Shown piece by piece: positions 32,379-40,411 of a DNA stretch of 47,640 bases. The DNA lies in assembly GCA_021785735.1 (NCBI GenBank), contig JAJYEP010000003.1:1-47640 (forward strand). Direction: 5' to 3'. Position numbers and translations under genes: made by a program. Position 1 is the first letter of the stretch. Each line of letters starts with the position of its first letter. Origin of the DNA: Thermoplasmata archaeon (GTDB taxonomy: Archaea; Thermoplasmatota; Thermoplasmata; Thermoplasmatales; Thermoplasmataceae). The notes below the pieces were generated by a model. The model was not told the origin of the DNA and made no database searches. It saw nothing but the letters and a program-made list of their open reading frames with translations.

Positions 32379-33206
32379 TTGTGTGAAATCTACGCCCCAA
32401 TTCTTGAAGGAGTGATGTTGCTTTGGGTTGCACTTGCAATCCCCTTCCTTATATTCGTAATCGTGGATATACGTTCCACTCCAGAGAATCCAATCCTCAA
32501 ACTGGGATTTGTCTTGGTAACAGCCGATACAGGGGTTATAGGAGCTTTCCTTTATGTGGTAGGGTGCAGAGAGCCTTTACCTGGTCTTCACGAACGCTAC
32601 GTTTCTGCAAGGTGGAGACAGGTACTTGAGTCGACTATCCACTGCGTCGCAGGAGATGGCGTAGGCATTCTGGCAGGTGCCGTAATTAGTTCTGTAATAC
32701 ACTTTTCTCCATTTGTTGACGTGGCTATTGAATATTCCATGGGTTTCCTCTTTGGATGGGCGATATTCCAGTCATTGTTCATGCGTGACATGGCAGGTGG
32801 TTCTTACAGGCGTTCTTTAGCTTCGACTTTTATACCGGAACTGCTCTCCATGAATCTGCTGATGACCGCAATGATTCCCATTTCCACTATCTCCCTGGCA
32901 AACCTTCCTGGAGGTCATAACCCGTTAGGAGTGGTGTTCTGGTTTATATTTTCCATGGCTCTCTTGGGAGGATTAGGAATGGCTTACCCAATGAACTGGT
33001 GGCTGGTATCAAGGCATCTTAAGCACGGCATGATTACTGTCAGGCCTAAAACACACGATTCAGAAAGTATGATAAACAAACATACAGATATGCACCACCC
33101 GAAAGAATCTCTTCCTAGTAGGCGGATCATATCGATAATGGCATCCATATCAATTTTGGCGCTAGCCGCAGGAATAACGATTGCATGGTTTTTTGGCGGT
33201 CTGTAA
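32379..33206 (+). CDS. DUF4396-family membrane protein
   Basis: 275 residues with about seven hydrophobic segments. STIHCVAGDGVGILAGAVIS, AIEYSMGFLFGWAIFQSLFM and PMNWWLVSRHLKHGM match the DUF4396 family, which often sits beside copper and heavy-metal genes. A His-rich stretch (NKHTDMHHPKE) precedes the last helix and could bind metal. The frame starts with TTG 32379; the ATG at 32415 (MLLWVALAIP) is another candidate. First gene of the copper module next to R9. Confidence 0.65.
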   Translation: MCEIYAPILEGVMLLWVALAIPFLIFVIVDIRSTPENPILKLGFVLVTADTGVIGAFLYVVGCREPLPGLHERYVSARWRQVLESTIHCVAGDGVGILAGAVISSVIHFSPFVDVAIEYSMGFLFGWAIFQSLFMRDMAGGSYRRSLASTFIPELLSMNLLMTAMIPISTISLANLPGGHNPLGVVFWFIFSMALLGGLGMAYPMNWWLVSRHLKHGMITVRPKTHDSESMINKHTDMHHPKESLPSRRIISIMASISILALAAGITIAWFFGGL

Positions 33207-33259
33207 ATGTGTGTTCCAGTATAATAAAAGGTAAAATGTTTGTTTATTTAACCCATTTT

Positions 33260-35368
33260 TCACTGCGAAAGATGAGGCTGCGCCGACTTCGAATACAGGC
33301 GGAGGTCACTTCTTTTCCACTCATTTCTAATTTTTTTTCTAAGCATAAGGGAGTTTATCACCACAGATGATGAACTCATGCCCATTGCAAACGCAGCAAG
33401 TATTGGAAGAACAGAGAAGACAGACAGCCCGAGGAATGGGACCAGCACTCCGCCGGCAATTGGCATCAGAAGTGTGTTGTAGCCCACAGCCCATCCGATG
33501 TTCTGCTTTATCTTTGAAATTGTCTTGGTTCCTATAATCCTGGTCAGTATGAGCTGTCTCAGGTCGTTGTTGATGAGTATAATGTCACCGCTTTCCCTTG
33601 CTATATCCGTACCTGAACCCATTGCAATTCCAACGTCCGCTGTTTCAAGTGCCACAGTGTCATTGATCCCGTCTCCTGTAAACATGACGAAGTCTCCTTT
33701 CATCTGGTATTCCCTGATAATTTCTGATTTGTTCTCCGGAAGAACCTCCGCGTGGATATCATCGATTCCAAGGATGTCGGCGACCCGTTCGGCCTCAGAT
33801 TTTGAATCCCCAGTTACCATGGCAGTCCTTATGCCAAGCTTTTTGAGCTCTTTGACGGTTTCAACTGCACTCTCCCGAACAGTGTATGCAAGCGTTATGT
33901 CGCCCATACTCACACCATCCATGTAAATGGATACCACTGATCCTCCTTTACGACTGGCTCTAGTTATTTTTACCTCCCTGCCATCAACAGTGCCCGATAT
34001 CCCAATACCAGGTATCTCATTGACCTTCTGTGCCCCATCGATCGAAATTGAGGCTTTCTCGGCCTCCTTGATTATGGCCCTGGCTATGGGATGGTTGGAA
34101 GATCTCTCAACAGATGCTGCCATATGCAGCACTTCTTCTTTTGACCACTCTTTTTCTGGGAGGATGTCTGTAATGGCCGGATCTGGTTCCGTGAGTGTGC
34201 CAGTCTTGTCGAATACAGCCATATTGACCTTTGACAGCCTGTCCAGAGCACTGGTATTCTTTATAATTATACCATTCTCGGATGCGTAATTTGACGATAT
34301 GAGTAATGTGATTGGCCCGGCAAGCCCAATGGCGCACGGGCAGGCTATGACTACAACTGAAACAAATGCCAGGACTGCAATTTCCAGGGGAAGGGCAAAT
34401 CCCGTGTTGTTGAGGTAGAAATACCAGAAGAGACCCGAAGCCAGGGCTGCAGCAATCACCACAGGAACAAAAATTGCTGAGAATACGTCTGCAATTCTCT
34501 GTACTTTTGCCCTTCCTGAAATCGCCCTCTGGATCAGTTCATATATCTGGCTGACGGTGCTGTTCTTTCCCGTTCTTGTAACACTGATCTTAAGGACGCC
34601 ATTGAGGTTGGAAGTGCCGGATGAAACCATATCGTCTTTCTTTTTCAATACCGGTTCCTGCTCTCCAGTGAGCATGGATTCATCCACTTCAGCTGAACCG
34701 TCTATGACCGTTCCATCAGCAGGAATGGATTCGCCAGGCCTAATGAGGATAGTACTCCCTTCCTTGAGCTCATCCGTTGGTGTGTCAACTTCCTTTCCAT
34801 CTTCTGTGATCACGTGTGAAACATTTGGAATAAGCTCAAGAAGCTTACTGGCAGCCTTGTTGGCACGAACCTTTGTCAGGTTCTCAATGAAGTTGCCCGT
34901 GAGTATGAGTGTGATTATGAATGCAGACGCGTCAAAGTAGACGTCTGCGGCCGGTATCTTACCCGGGAAAAAAGTAACATAGCTGGAGAATATGAATGCA
35001 GTAAGTGTTCCCATTGAGATCAGGAGGTCCATGTTTCCGGATCTGCTCTTGATAGCATGATATGCTCCTTCGTAGAATCCATATCCAGAGTAAAACTGAA
35101 CCGGAAGAGTCAGCATAAAGAGGGCAATATCCTTGTATGCCTGTCCAAGAAAAAGGCTTCCTGGAACCAGGTAGTTTATGATTATGATTGGTATCGCGAG
35201 ACCCCATCCCACAGAAAGGCGCCTTTTCAGGCGGGTCGCTTCTTTTTCCGGTGAACTGTACTTCTGTTGGCAGGTTTTAGAACAAAAATAGTATGTTTGC
35301 CCGTCGACTACCGACGTCAGATCGGTATCCTCCGGTACAAACATTCCACATACGGGATCAGTTGGCAT
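33260..35368 (-). CDS. copA: copper-exporting P1B-type ATPase with N-terminal YHS domain
   Basis: 702 residues. Residues 3-40 are a YHS/TRASH-like metal domain (DPVCGMFVPED, YYFCSKTCQQKY) in place of the usual CxxC domain. Then six to eight membrane helices, actuator loop TGE (234-236), the metal-path Cys-Pro-Cys (343-345) in IACPCAIGLAGP, phosphorylated Asp387 in DKTGTLT, an HP dipeptide in SSNHPIARAI, and GDGINDTVAL. The CPC motif means Cu+ (or Ag+) transport driven by ATP across the cytoplasmic membrane. It is followed upstream by a free YHS protein and the divergent TRASH regulator. Confidence 0.9.
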   Translation of the reverse strand: MPTDPVCGMFVPEDTDLTSVVDGQTYYFCSKTCQQKYSSPEKEATRLKRRLSVGWGLAIPIIIINYLVPGSLFLGQAYKDIALFMLTLPVQFYSGYGFYEGAYHAIKSRSGNMDLLISMGTLTAFIFSSYVTFFPGKIPAADVYFDASAFIITLILTGNFIENLTKVRANKAASKLLELIPNVSHVITEDGKEVDTPTDELKEGSTILIRPGESIPADGTVIDGSAEVDESMLTGEQEPVLKKKDDMVSSGTSNLNGVLKISVTRTGKNSTVSQIYELIQRAISGRAKVQRIADVFSAIFVPVVIAAALASGLFWYFYLNNTGFALPLEIAVLAFVSVVVIACPCAIGLAGPITLLISSNYASENGIIIKNTSALDRLSKVNMAVFDKTGTLTEPDPAITDILPEKEWSKEEVLHMAASVERSSNHPIARAIIKEAEKASISIDGAQKVNEIPGIGISGTVDGREVKITRASRKGGSVVSIYMDGVSMGDITLAYTVRESAVETVKELKKLGIRTAMVTGDSKSEAERVADILGIDDIHAEVLPENKSEIIREYQMKGDFVMFTGDGINDTVALETADVGIAMGSGTDIARESGDIILINNDLRQLILTRIIGTKTISKIKQNIGWAVGYNTLLMPIAGGVLVPFLGLSVFSVLPILAAFAMGMSSSSVVINSLMLRKKIRNEWKRSDLRLYSKSAQPHLSQ

Positions 35369-35379
35369 TTATATTCTCC

Positions 35380-35520
35380 TTACCTGCTGTATTTCAGGGG
35401 GTTCTTGTCGAATTCTGACTTGCAGTGGCTGCTGCAGAAGTAGAACGTTTTTCCCTGGAACTCACTCTTCAGGTCAGTGCTCTCCTTCACTTTCATTCCG
35501 CATATTACATCTGTTGCCAT
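35380..35520 (-). CDS. small YHS-domain metal-binding protein
   Basis: 46 residues from ATG 35520: MATDVICGMKVKESTDLKSE, then FQGKTFYFCSSHCKSEFDKN. This is a complete single YHS domain with Cys in ICGM and FCSSHC, very like the head of the ATPase downstream. It could act as a copper chaperone for it. The ATG is about 27 bases after ATAATATATG, which supports the short form. Eleven bases before the ATPase start codon, so one operon. Confidence 0.75.
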   Translation of the reverse strand: MATDVICGMKVKESTDLKSEFQGKTFYFCSSHCKSEFDKNPLKYSR

Positions 35521-35559
35521 GGTTATGAATTGTGTTGCGATACATATATTATCTCTATC

Positions 35560-35598
35560 CATAATGTTAAAGTAGTTGAGTAAAATCATTACATTATG
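35560..35598. promoter_or_regulatory. copper-regulator operator candidate (inverted repeat)
   Basis: CATAATGT (35560-35567) and ACATTATG (35591-35598) are perfect 8-base arms with a 23-base spacer between the divergent YHS/ATPase operon and the TRASH regulator gene. The right arm includes the regulator's ATG, so binding would cover both promoters. Confidence 0.5.
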
Positions 35599-36123
35599 AG
35601 AAGAAATCTTTCTGAACTGGAACAGAGACTCATATTATTGCTCAAGAGAAATTCCAGGATGAGTATAGTGGAAATAGCAAGTGAACTGGGCACCAGCAGG
35701 CTTACAGCCAAGAAGGCCCTGGACTCCATAATATCAAGCGGAAGGATCAAGAAATTCACCATCTCCCTTGCAGATGAAGAAAAGGATATGGTTCTTGTAT
35801 ACACTGACAATTTAGAGAACATACCGGGGAATATTATCCTGGAGCGCTTCTCTCTCATAGACGGATCCTACATGGTGATCCTCTACTATGAGGACCTCAT
35901 AAAGATAAAGAAGGCTAACATAAAAAGAGTTGAAATAGCAACCTCCAGAGAATTGTATGAAAACATGAACAGGGCAGAAAACCTCCACTGCGATTACTGC
36001 AGAAAAGAGATCAAAGATAATCCGATCTCAGTTGAAATAAGGGGAAAGACATATTACGTGTGCTGTCCGAACTGTGAGAGAGACCTTAAGAAAAGAGGAG
36101 AATTAAATATCGAGGAAAACTGA
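35596..36123 (+). CDS. copT: copper-responsive HTH-TRASH regulator (CopT/CopR type)
   Basis: 175 residues. The N-terminal helix-turn-helix (LSELEQRLILLLKRNSRMSI, VEIASELGTSRLTAKKALDS) is Lrp/AsnC-like. The C-terminus LHCDYCRKEIKDNPISVEIR with YYVCCPNCERDLKKR is a TRASH domain with CxxC and CxxC, the metal sensor of archaeal CopT/CopR proteins. These regulators control the adjacent CopA genes in response to copper. Divergent from the ATPase operon over a shared inverted repeat. Whether it activates or represses cannot be read here. Confidence 0.85.
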   Translation: MRRNLSELEQRLILLLKRNSRMSIVEIASELGTSRLTAKKALDSIISSGRIKKFTISLADEEKDMVLVYTDNLENIPGNIILERFSLIDGSYMVILYYEDLIKIKKANIKRVEIATSRELYENMNRAENLHCDYCRKEIKDNPISVEIRGKTYYVCCPNCERDLKKRGELNIEEN

Positions 36124-36267
36124 CATTAGCATATACGAACCAAAACATGTTGAAAAGGGCATGGAAGGATTCTACTCAAATTGTTCTCATAGTGTTTAGA
36201 AAATTGGAGCGTTCTGGACAGTTTGGACAGTTATATTATAAATAACTGAGAAGAATTATAATTATCT

Positions 36268-36681
36268 ATGAGTGGGAGAGGAGATTTCACTACCGGGAGG
36301 CATTCGACACCTGGTGCGGTTGATAATGACCCGTCGGTCAAGAATTCCAACACTCCAGAATTAATATCTGTTGGAAAGGGGAAAGTCGAATCGGGAAAAG
36401 GAGTAGTAAAGGCTGCAGAAGGAAAATTTCTTGTCCTGGATTTGATTGAGGAAAAGGGCCCGTGTCCCGATAATATGTGCCAATTGGAAGCTAAAATCAG
36501 TGCAGGAATTCTTGACAGCATCAATGACCCATCCTCATATGAAATAATTAAAACTGAGAAGTTCACTTTTGCCATCAGCAAAGCTGTGTGGCGAGCCATA
36601 GATAAGGGCAGGCAAGACATTTCCATCAGGAAAGGACGATTTGGCAGTCTGATGGTGAAAGGATTCTCACTAACCTATTGA
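36268..36681 (+). CDS. unknown protein of the copper module
   Basis: 137 residues. The first 45 are low-complexity and polar (GRGDFTTGRHSTPGAVDN), followed by a compact domain: VVKAAEGKFLVLDLIEEKGP, CPDNMCQLEA, and KFTFAISKAVWRAIDKGRQD. The CPDNMC hexapeptide could bind a metal or form a disulfide. A TATATTATAAATA element about 25-30 bases before the ATG supports the start. No known family recognised. Confidence 0.6.
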   Translation: MSGRGDFTTGRHSTPGAVDNDPSVKNSNTPELISVGKGKVESGKGVVKAAEGKFLVLDLIEEKGPCPDNMCQLEAKISAGILDSINDPSSYEIIKTEKFTFAISKAVWRAIDKGRQDISIRKGRFGSLMVKGFSLTY

Positions 36682-36769
36682 TAGCTCTTATCATCATGTA
36701 TGTTTTTAGTTACCATAAATTACAAATTGAATAGGGTATTGTTTTATCTCTTCACAAGATTTCGTAAGT

Positions 36770-36961
36770 ATGTCTTGCGGATGTATGAAGAATACAGGAA
36801 ATGAAATGGGAAAGCACCATATGCAAAGCCACGGCAGTGAGGAAAACCCCACAGTGAATGAAACTAAGACTGCAATTGGCATATTGAACGAGAGATATGC
36901 AAGGGGAGAAATCGAGAAGGAAGAATATTTAAGCATGAAGAATGAGATTTTATCCAGGTGA
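36770..36961 (+). CDS. small SHOCT-domain protein with Cys/His head
   Basis: 63 residues. The head MSCGCMKNTGNEMGKHHMQS has CGC, Met and His residues suited to copper binding. The tail AIGILNERYARGEIEKEEYL is the SHOCT motif (short C-terminal oligomerisation domain). It lies 4 bases before a DUF302 gene, so the two are one operon. A copper-handling role fits the context but is not proven. Confidence 0.7.
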   Translation: MSCGCMKNTGNEMGKHHMQSHGSEENPTVNETKTAIGILNERYARGEIEKEEYLSMKNEILSR

Positions 36962-36965
36962 AGAA

Positions 36966-37358
36966 ATGGCAACTGAATACAGAGTTAAATCAGAACGTTC
37001 CTTCGACGAGGTGTGCGATAAGATAAGAGAGGTAGTGCCTCTAAATGGTTTCTCAATATTATCTGAGATCAGGACAAGTGACATACTGAGGTCAAAGGGG
37101 TTTGAATATCCAAATCTTAGAACGTTTGATATTTGTAATGCCAAATATGCACATGAGGCTCTTTCCTTCGACAATAGGGTTGAGACACTCATTCCATGCC
37201 ATCTAATAGCAAAATCAGTGGAAGGCGGAACAGAAATATCTGCTCAACTGCCTGCAGAAATTTTCCGCACTCTTCAAACAGACAAGACGGGAAAGAATTC
37301 TGCCTTTCTGGATGAGGTTGAGACTAAACTCAAAACCGTTGTAGACTCATTTATATAA
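36966..37358 (+). CDS. DUF302-family protein
   Basis: 130 residues from ATG 36966: MATEYRVKSERSFDEVCDKI, GFSILSEIRTSDILRSKG, FDICNAKYAHEAL and LIPCHLIAKSVEGGTEIS. The order 'GF.v..ei......k.....y..y.i...C.p..a..al' is the DUF302 signature. These proteins often accompany copper, sulfur or persulfide genes; the conserved cysteines (in DICNA and IPCHL) may be redox or metal ligands. Confidence 0.75.
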   Translation: MATEYRVKSERSFDEVCDKIREVVPLNGFSILSEIRTSDILRSKGFEYPNLRTFDICNAKYAHEALSFDNRVETLIPCHLIAKSVEGGTEISAQLPAEIFRTLQTDKTGKNSAFLDEVETKLKTVVDSFI

Positions 37359-37681
37359 TCGTTGAATAGGCTATAGAGTTAAGCAGGAAAGACTGCTTCT
37401 GGAGCACCAGTCTTTTAGTGCAGGGATTGGTTATCATATGGTCTGAAATGCTTTCGCGAGAGAATTTCTATGTGTGACTTTATTCAGATGAGGCAGTAAA
37501 CCATCAGGATGGTTTTATTGTCATTTATGGTAATTGATATCCTTTGAGTTGTTTTTTATAATGTACTCAAGACACTCATTTATTTTCCTGGACATTGCAG
37601 CAATTTGCCATAAAGTGATGGAGTTTACCTTACTTCTTAGTGAGAAAAGTTAGGTAGGCAGTATTGCTACCGCCAGATTAA
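37359..37681. other. 323-base gap, no gene seen
   Basis: Convergent gap between the DUF302 gene and the cupredoxin gene, A/T-rich, without a convincing frame or repeat. Confidence 0.5.
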
Positions 37682-38284
37682 TTAATGTTCTACGACAATT
37701 TTTCCGTACATCCCGTTTTCGGCATGCCCAGGATAGGTACACAGATACCAGTAAGTTCCGGTCTGTGAAAAACTATAGCTGACATTGTAGTAATAGAAGT
37801 GCCCAGAATTTGTTGGTGACAGAAAACTCATAGACGTCATAGAGTTATATCCTCCTGAGCCCATGGAGCCCATGCCACTCATGTACGAATATGGCGGTCC
37901 TTGGCTGCTCAACACAAAATTGTGTTCAGAATCAGTATCGATATTTACCACCGTGAAATGAACAGTCACTCCTTCTTTGATTACTATTGTTGGGTTGTAC
38001 AAACCCTGTATCTCGAAGCTGTACATGCTCGGCGCGTTCATGGGGCCTGCCATAACAAGCAAAGTGGTGGAATTGTTTACATAAATAGTTGAATTCGCCT
38101 GTGAAACATAAACTCCCGGCCCTGTTACATTCAAACTTTCGAGCTGGGACTGCGTCAGGTACTGGGAACTGCTGGATGTATTATATCCACCGTAGTAATA
38201 GAAAGCTGAAAATACAAGCACGGCGGTAAGGAAAGCAACTCCCACAATTCCTATGGTTTTATATTTATTCATAGAAAATTTCAT
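37682..38284 (-). CDS. membrane-anchored blue copper protein (sulfocyanin-like cupredoxin)
   Basis: 200 residues. One N-terminal helix (YKTIGIVGVAFLTAVLVFSA) anchors it outside the membrane. The cupredoxin domain has HFTVVNIDTDSEHNFVL (first His) and a C-terminal TYWYLCTYPGHAENGMYGKI, giving Cys, His and Met copper ligands. A Gly/Met/Ser-rich loop (MSGMGSMGSGGYNSMTSMSF) sits between. Blue copper proteins of this type carry electrons to terminal oxidases in acidophilic archaea. It overlaps the stop of the SHOCT protein upstream by ATGA. Confidence 0.85.
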   Translation of the reverse strand: MKFSMNKYKTIGIVGVAFLTAVLVFSAFYYYGGYNTSSSSQYLTQSQLESLNVTGPGVYVSQANSTIYVNNSTTLLVMAGPMNAPSMYSFEIQGLYNPTIVIKEGVTVHFTVVNIDTDSEHNFVLSSQGPPYSYMSGMGSMGSGGYNSMTSMSFLSPTNSGHFYYYNVSYSFSQTGTYWYLCTYPGHAENGMYGKIVVEH

Positions 38285-38640
38285 CTCCTTATGGTTTCAA
38301 TCATCTGACGGTATTCTGCCTCAGATATTTCTCCCTTTGCGAATCTTTCTTTCGCAATCTCCTCTGCCCTTGCTGTCTGCTCAACAGGTCGGTACGGTTC
38401 CGTGGTTCGAACGGCTTCAAATATGAAATAAATAAACACCAACACCAAGATTACCGATATCACACCAATGATCGGCATTATTATTCCCATACCATAGAAA
38501 CCTCCCATCATTCCGTACGGCCCATATGCTCCATTATAGTATCGGCCTCCGAACAATATGGAAGTTGTTATCGCCACAGCAGCAACCACTGCAACAAGCC
38601 CTACAAGGACCCATATCAGATTTTCAATTCTCCTTTCCAT
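38281..38640 (-). CDS. membrane protein with C-terminal SHOCT domain
   Basis: 119 residues from ATG 38640 (MERRIENLIW). Two membrane helices (LIWVLVGLVAVVAAVAITTS and IIMPIIGVISVILVLVFIYF) are separated by a GGRYYNGAYGPYGMMGGFYG loop on the outside. The tail RAEEIAKERFAKGEISEAEY is a SHOCT motif. The next gene, the cupredoxin, starts inside its stop codon, so both products are probably partners at the membrane. Confidence 0.75.
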   Translation of the reverse strand: MERRIENLIWVLVGLVAVVAAVAITTSILFGGRYYNGAYGPYGMMGGFYGMGIIMPIIGVISVILVLVFIYFIFEAVRTTEPYRPVEQTARAEEIAKERFAKGEISEAEYRQMIETIRR

Positions 38641-38696
38641 AATGCAATAAATCCTGAAAAAATACTTAATTGTTATCTGAAACATGTTTCATGAAA

Positions 38697-39026
38697 CTAT
38701 TTGAAATTGGTTTCAGTGAGGATTATTTCGTTTGTGACTCCCTTTCCCATCCTCACAACCACCCCTTTGTTCTCTAAGGATGTAAGCGTTCTGGATATTG
38801 ATGCCTTTGATGCATCTATTGTGGTCGCTATCTTGCTTTGAAGCATTTTATTTCCATTGGTCTTTATAAGTTCTATGACTTCAAGCTCTAAGTTTGTAAA
38901 GTATTCCGAGTTCACTCTAGTCATTGAAGTAGTGTCACCAGATGGGCGCATCTCATCTGACCTTGATAAGATAATAGTTCGGAATTCTCCATTTTTAGGT
39001 CGTAATATGGGATAAAGCGTCATCAA
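38697..39026 (-). CDS. winged-helix regulator (DUF7343-like)
   Basis: 109 residues. The C-terminal LELEVIELIKTNGNKMLQSK, IATTIDASKASISRTLTSLE and NKGVVVRMGKG form a winged helix of the kind used in archaeal membrane-linked regulators. Its ATG overlaps the stop of a small membrane protein (39023-39256), so the two may together do the work of one membrane-anchored transcription factor. Likely regulator of the neighbouring cupredoxin genes (inference). Confidence 0.7.
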   Translation of the reverse strand: MMTLYPILRPKNGEFRTIILSRSDEMRPSGDTTSMTRVNSEYFTNLELEVIELIKTNGNKMLQSKIATTIDASKASISRTLTSLENKGVVVRMGKGVTNEIILTETNFK

Positions 39027-39256
39027 CCCTTTAACGGAAAGTGCAGAAATTGCAAGTTAACTATTATAATCCCTGTAAAAAGGTAGAAAAAATTTTCAGT
39101 CACCCTGCCATCAAGGTAAACAACAACCACAAAAAATGTTATCGAGATGACTATGATAAGGAGAGAGAGCAACAGGGAGATACCGTAGAATATAAGCCGT
39201 CTTATACCCTGTGGTCCTCCGGACGCTGGGAATGCAGAATCTGTGCTCCTTCTCAT
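39023..39256 (-). CDS. small two-helix membrane protein coupled to the regulator
   Basis: 77 residues from ATG 39256: MRRSTDSAFPASGGPQGIRR, a helix (FYGISLLLSLLIIVISITFF) and a second helix (NFFYLFTGIIIVNLQFL). An AATAAAT element about 25 bases before the ATG fits a leaderless mRNA. The stop overlaps the start of the winged-helix gene (ATGA). Its promoter lies within the end of the exported protein gene upstream. Confidence 0.55.
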   Translation of the reverse strand: MRRSTDSAFPASGGPQGIRRLIFYGISLLLSLLIIVISITFFVVVVYLDGRVTENFFYLFTGIIIVNLQFLHFPLKG

Positions 39257-39276
39257 CGATCGATATACTCTATGAT

Positions 39277-39924
39277 TTATTGGACATAAACTGTCCCTGT
39301 CATCCAGCCAGCAGTGGACATTGCACCTCCCCATCCTGATGAACCTGTGCCACAAGCAGCCTCGCATTGCCAGGTCATGCTTCCGGTGCTGTTAAGATAA
39401 AATGATGCGATTTCAGTGTATCCCGCCATGACAGGAATGTTAACAATGGTGCTTGATCCTTGTAAGATGGTAAAAGTATGCAATACTTTTGATGCAGGGA
39501 ATGATGTCATATTAGTTGACCAGGACTCTGAAGTATTGCTTCCCATAGCGGTAGTGCCGTTTATTGCAAGGACCTTGTCATTCAGTATTCCACTGGCTGT
39601 CAAATACTGCGATGGTACAGAGGCATTACCCATATCATACGATGTGATGGTGACAGTTATCTTGGTGTGTGTAGGCAGCGTAATATTAGAAGTGGACTGA
39701 AGAGAACCATTCACAACCTCATAGTACCTGGGTTGAGCTCCAACTGAACTGTTGTAATTTGCGTCCATGACTTCTATCAAATCAAGGTGATATGCGCCAA
39801 TCATCTGCTGATTACTACTATGGCTACTGATAACAGCGACCTGATGGTCATAAGCAACACCAATCCCAACTCCTCCTATAATCACTATCGCGGAAACAAT
39901 GGCGTAGAAAACCTTTTCCTGCAT
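39277..39924 (-). CDS. exported cupredoxin-like protein with incomplete CuA-type motif
   Basis: 215 residues from ATG 39924. One N-terminal helix (FYAIVSAIVIIGGVGIGVAY), then a beta-rich outside domain with several sequons (NSS, NGS, NIT, NAS, NGT, NTS, NMT, NST). Near the end WQCEAACGTGSSGWGGAMST recalls the CuA loop C-x3-C-x3-H-x2-M of oxidase subunit II, but His and Met are replaced by Ser and Trp. So it is a cupredoxin-fold relative with altered or lost copper binding. An ACTTTTAAGA element about 25 bases upstream supports the start. Last gene before the tRNA. Confidence 0.6.
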   Translation of the reverse strand: MQEKVFYAIVSAIVIIGGVGIGVAYDHQVAVISSHSSNQQMIGAYHLDLIEVMDANYNSSVGAQPRYYEVVNGSLQSTSNITLPTHTKITVTITSYDMGNASVPSQYLTASGILNDKVLAINGTTAMGSNTSESWSTNMTSFPASKVLHTFTILQGSSTIVNIPVMAGYTEIASFYLNSTGSMTWQCEAACGTGSSGWGGAMSTAGWMTGTVYVQ

Positions 39925-40153
39925 AATGAAAGAATGGTTGAGAAATCTTAAAAGTTCCCTTATCACAATGCAAAGGAATTGCATCATGACTGTTCATAAT
40001 GTATAATAAACGATCAGGAAAGATTATTGTGTACTTTTCAGCACCAGAATCCTGATGGGAAAAATCAGGATTGCGAGGTTCATCGCGTTGAAACTCCCAT
40101 TACTTGTTGTGTTTAAGGTGTGGTTTTTATCGTCTTCCTCAGGGTTTGGAAAG

Positions 40154-40160
40154 AAAAAAA
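40154..40160 (-). terminator. T-run after tRNA-Ala
   Basis: On the minus strand the tRNA 3' end is followed directly by seven T, then CTTT. T-runs of this kind end transcription by archaeal RNA polymerase. Confidence 0.5.
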
Positions 40161-40232
40161 TGGACCGGTCGGGATTTGAACCCGAGACCTCCTGCTTGCG
40201 AAGCAGGCGATCTACCGCTGATCTACCGGCCC
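40161..40232 (-). tRNA. tRNA-Ala (anticodon CGC)
   Basis: 72 bases folding into a complete cloverleaf: acceptor GGGCCGG/CCGGTCC with discriminator A, D-arm GATC-AGCGGTA-GATC, anticodon arm CCTGC-TTCGCAA-GCAGG, T-arm TCGGG-TTCAAAT-CCCGA. The anticodon CGC reads GCG, and the G3-U70 wobble pair is the identity mark of alanine tRNA. No CCA is encoded. Its 3' end is the sequence repeated through the accessory region to its left, which makes it the attachment site. The gene itself is intact. Confidence 0.95.
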
Positions 40233-40411
40233 TATCGATTTAATATTCGCACAATCTGATTATGGACTGAACTGGTAATTTCTGATTCTTATTCAATACT
40301 TATGCTCTGAACCCACATACCTGTCACATTTAGATAATACGCTTTGGAAGGTGTAAGCTTCATCTCATCGATAGAAGCATTGATACGCTGATCTGCAATG
40401 AAAGGAGGCAG

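Noticed and set aside
40055-40243. 62-codon plus-strand frame over the tRNA
   Set aside because: It translates the antisense of tRNA-Ala (MDRSGFEPET), a well-known false gene.
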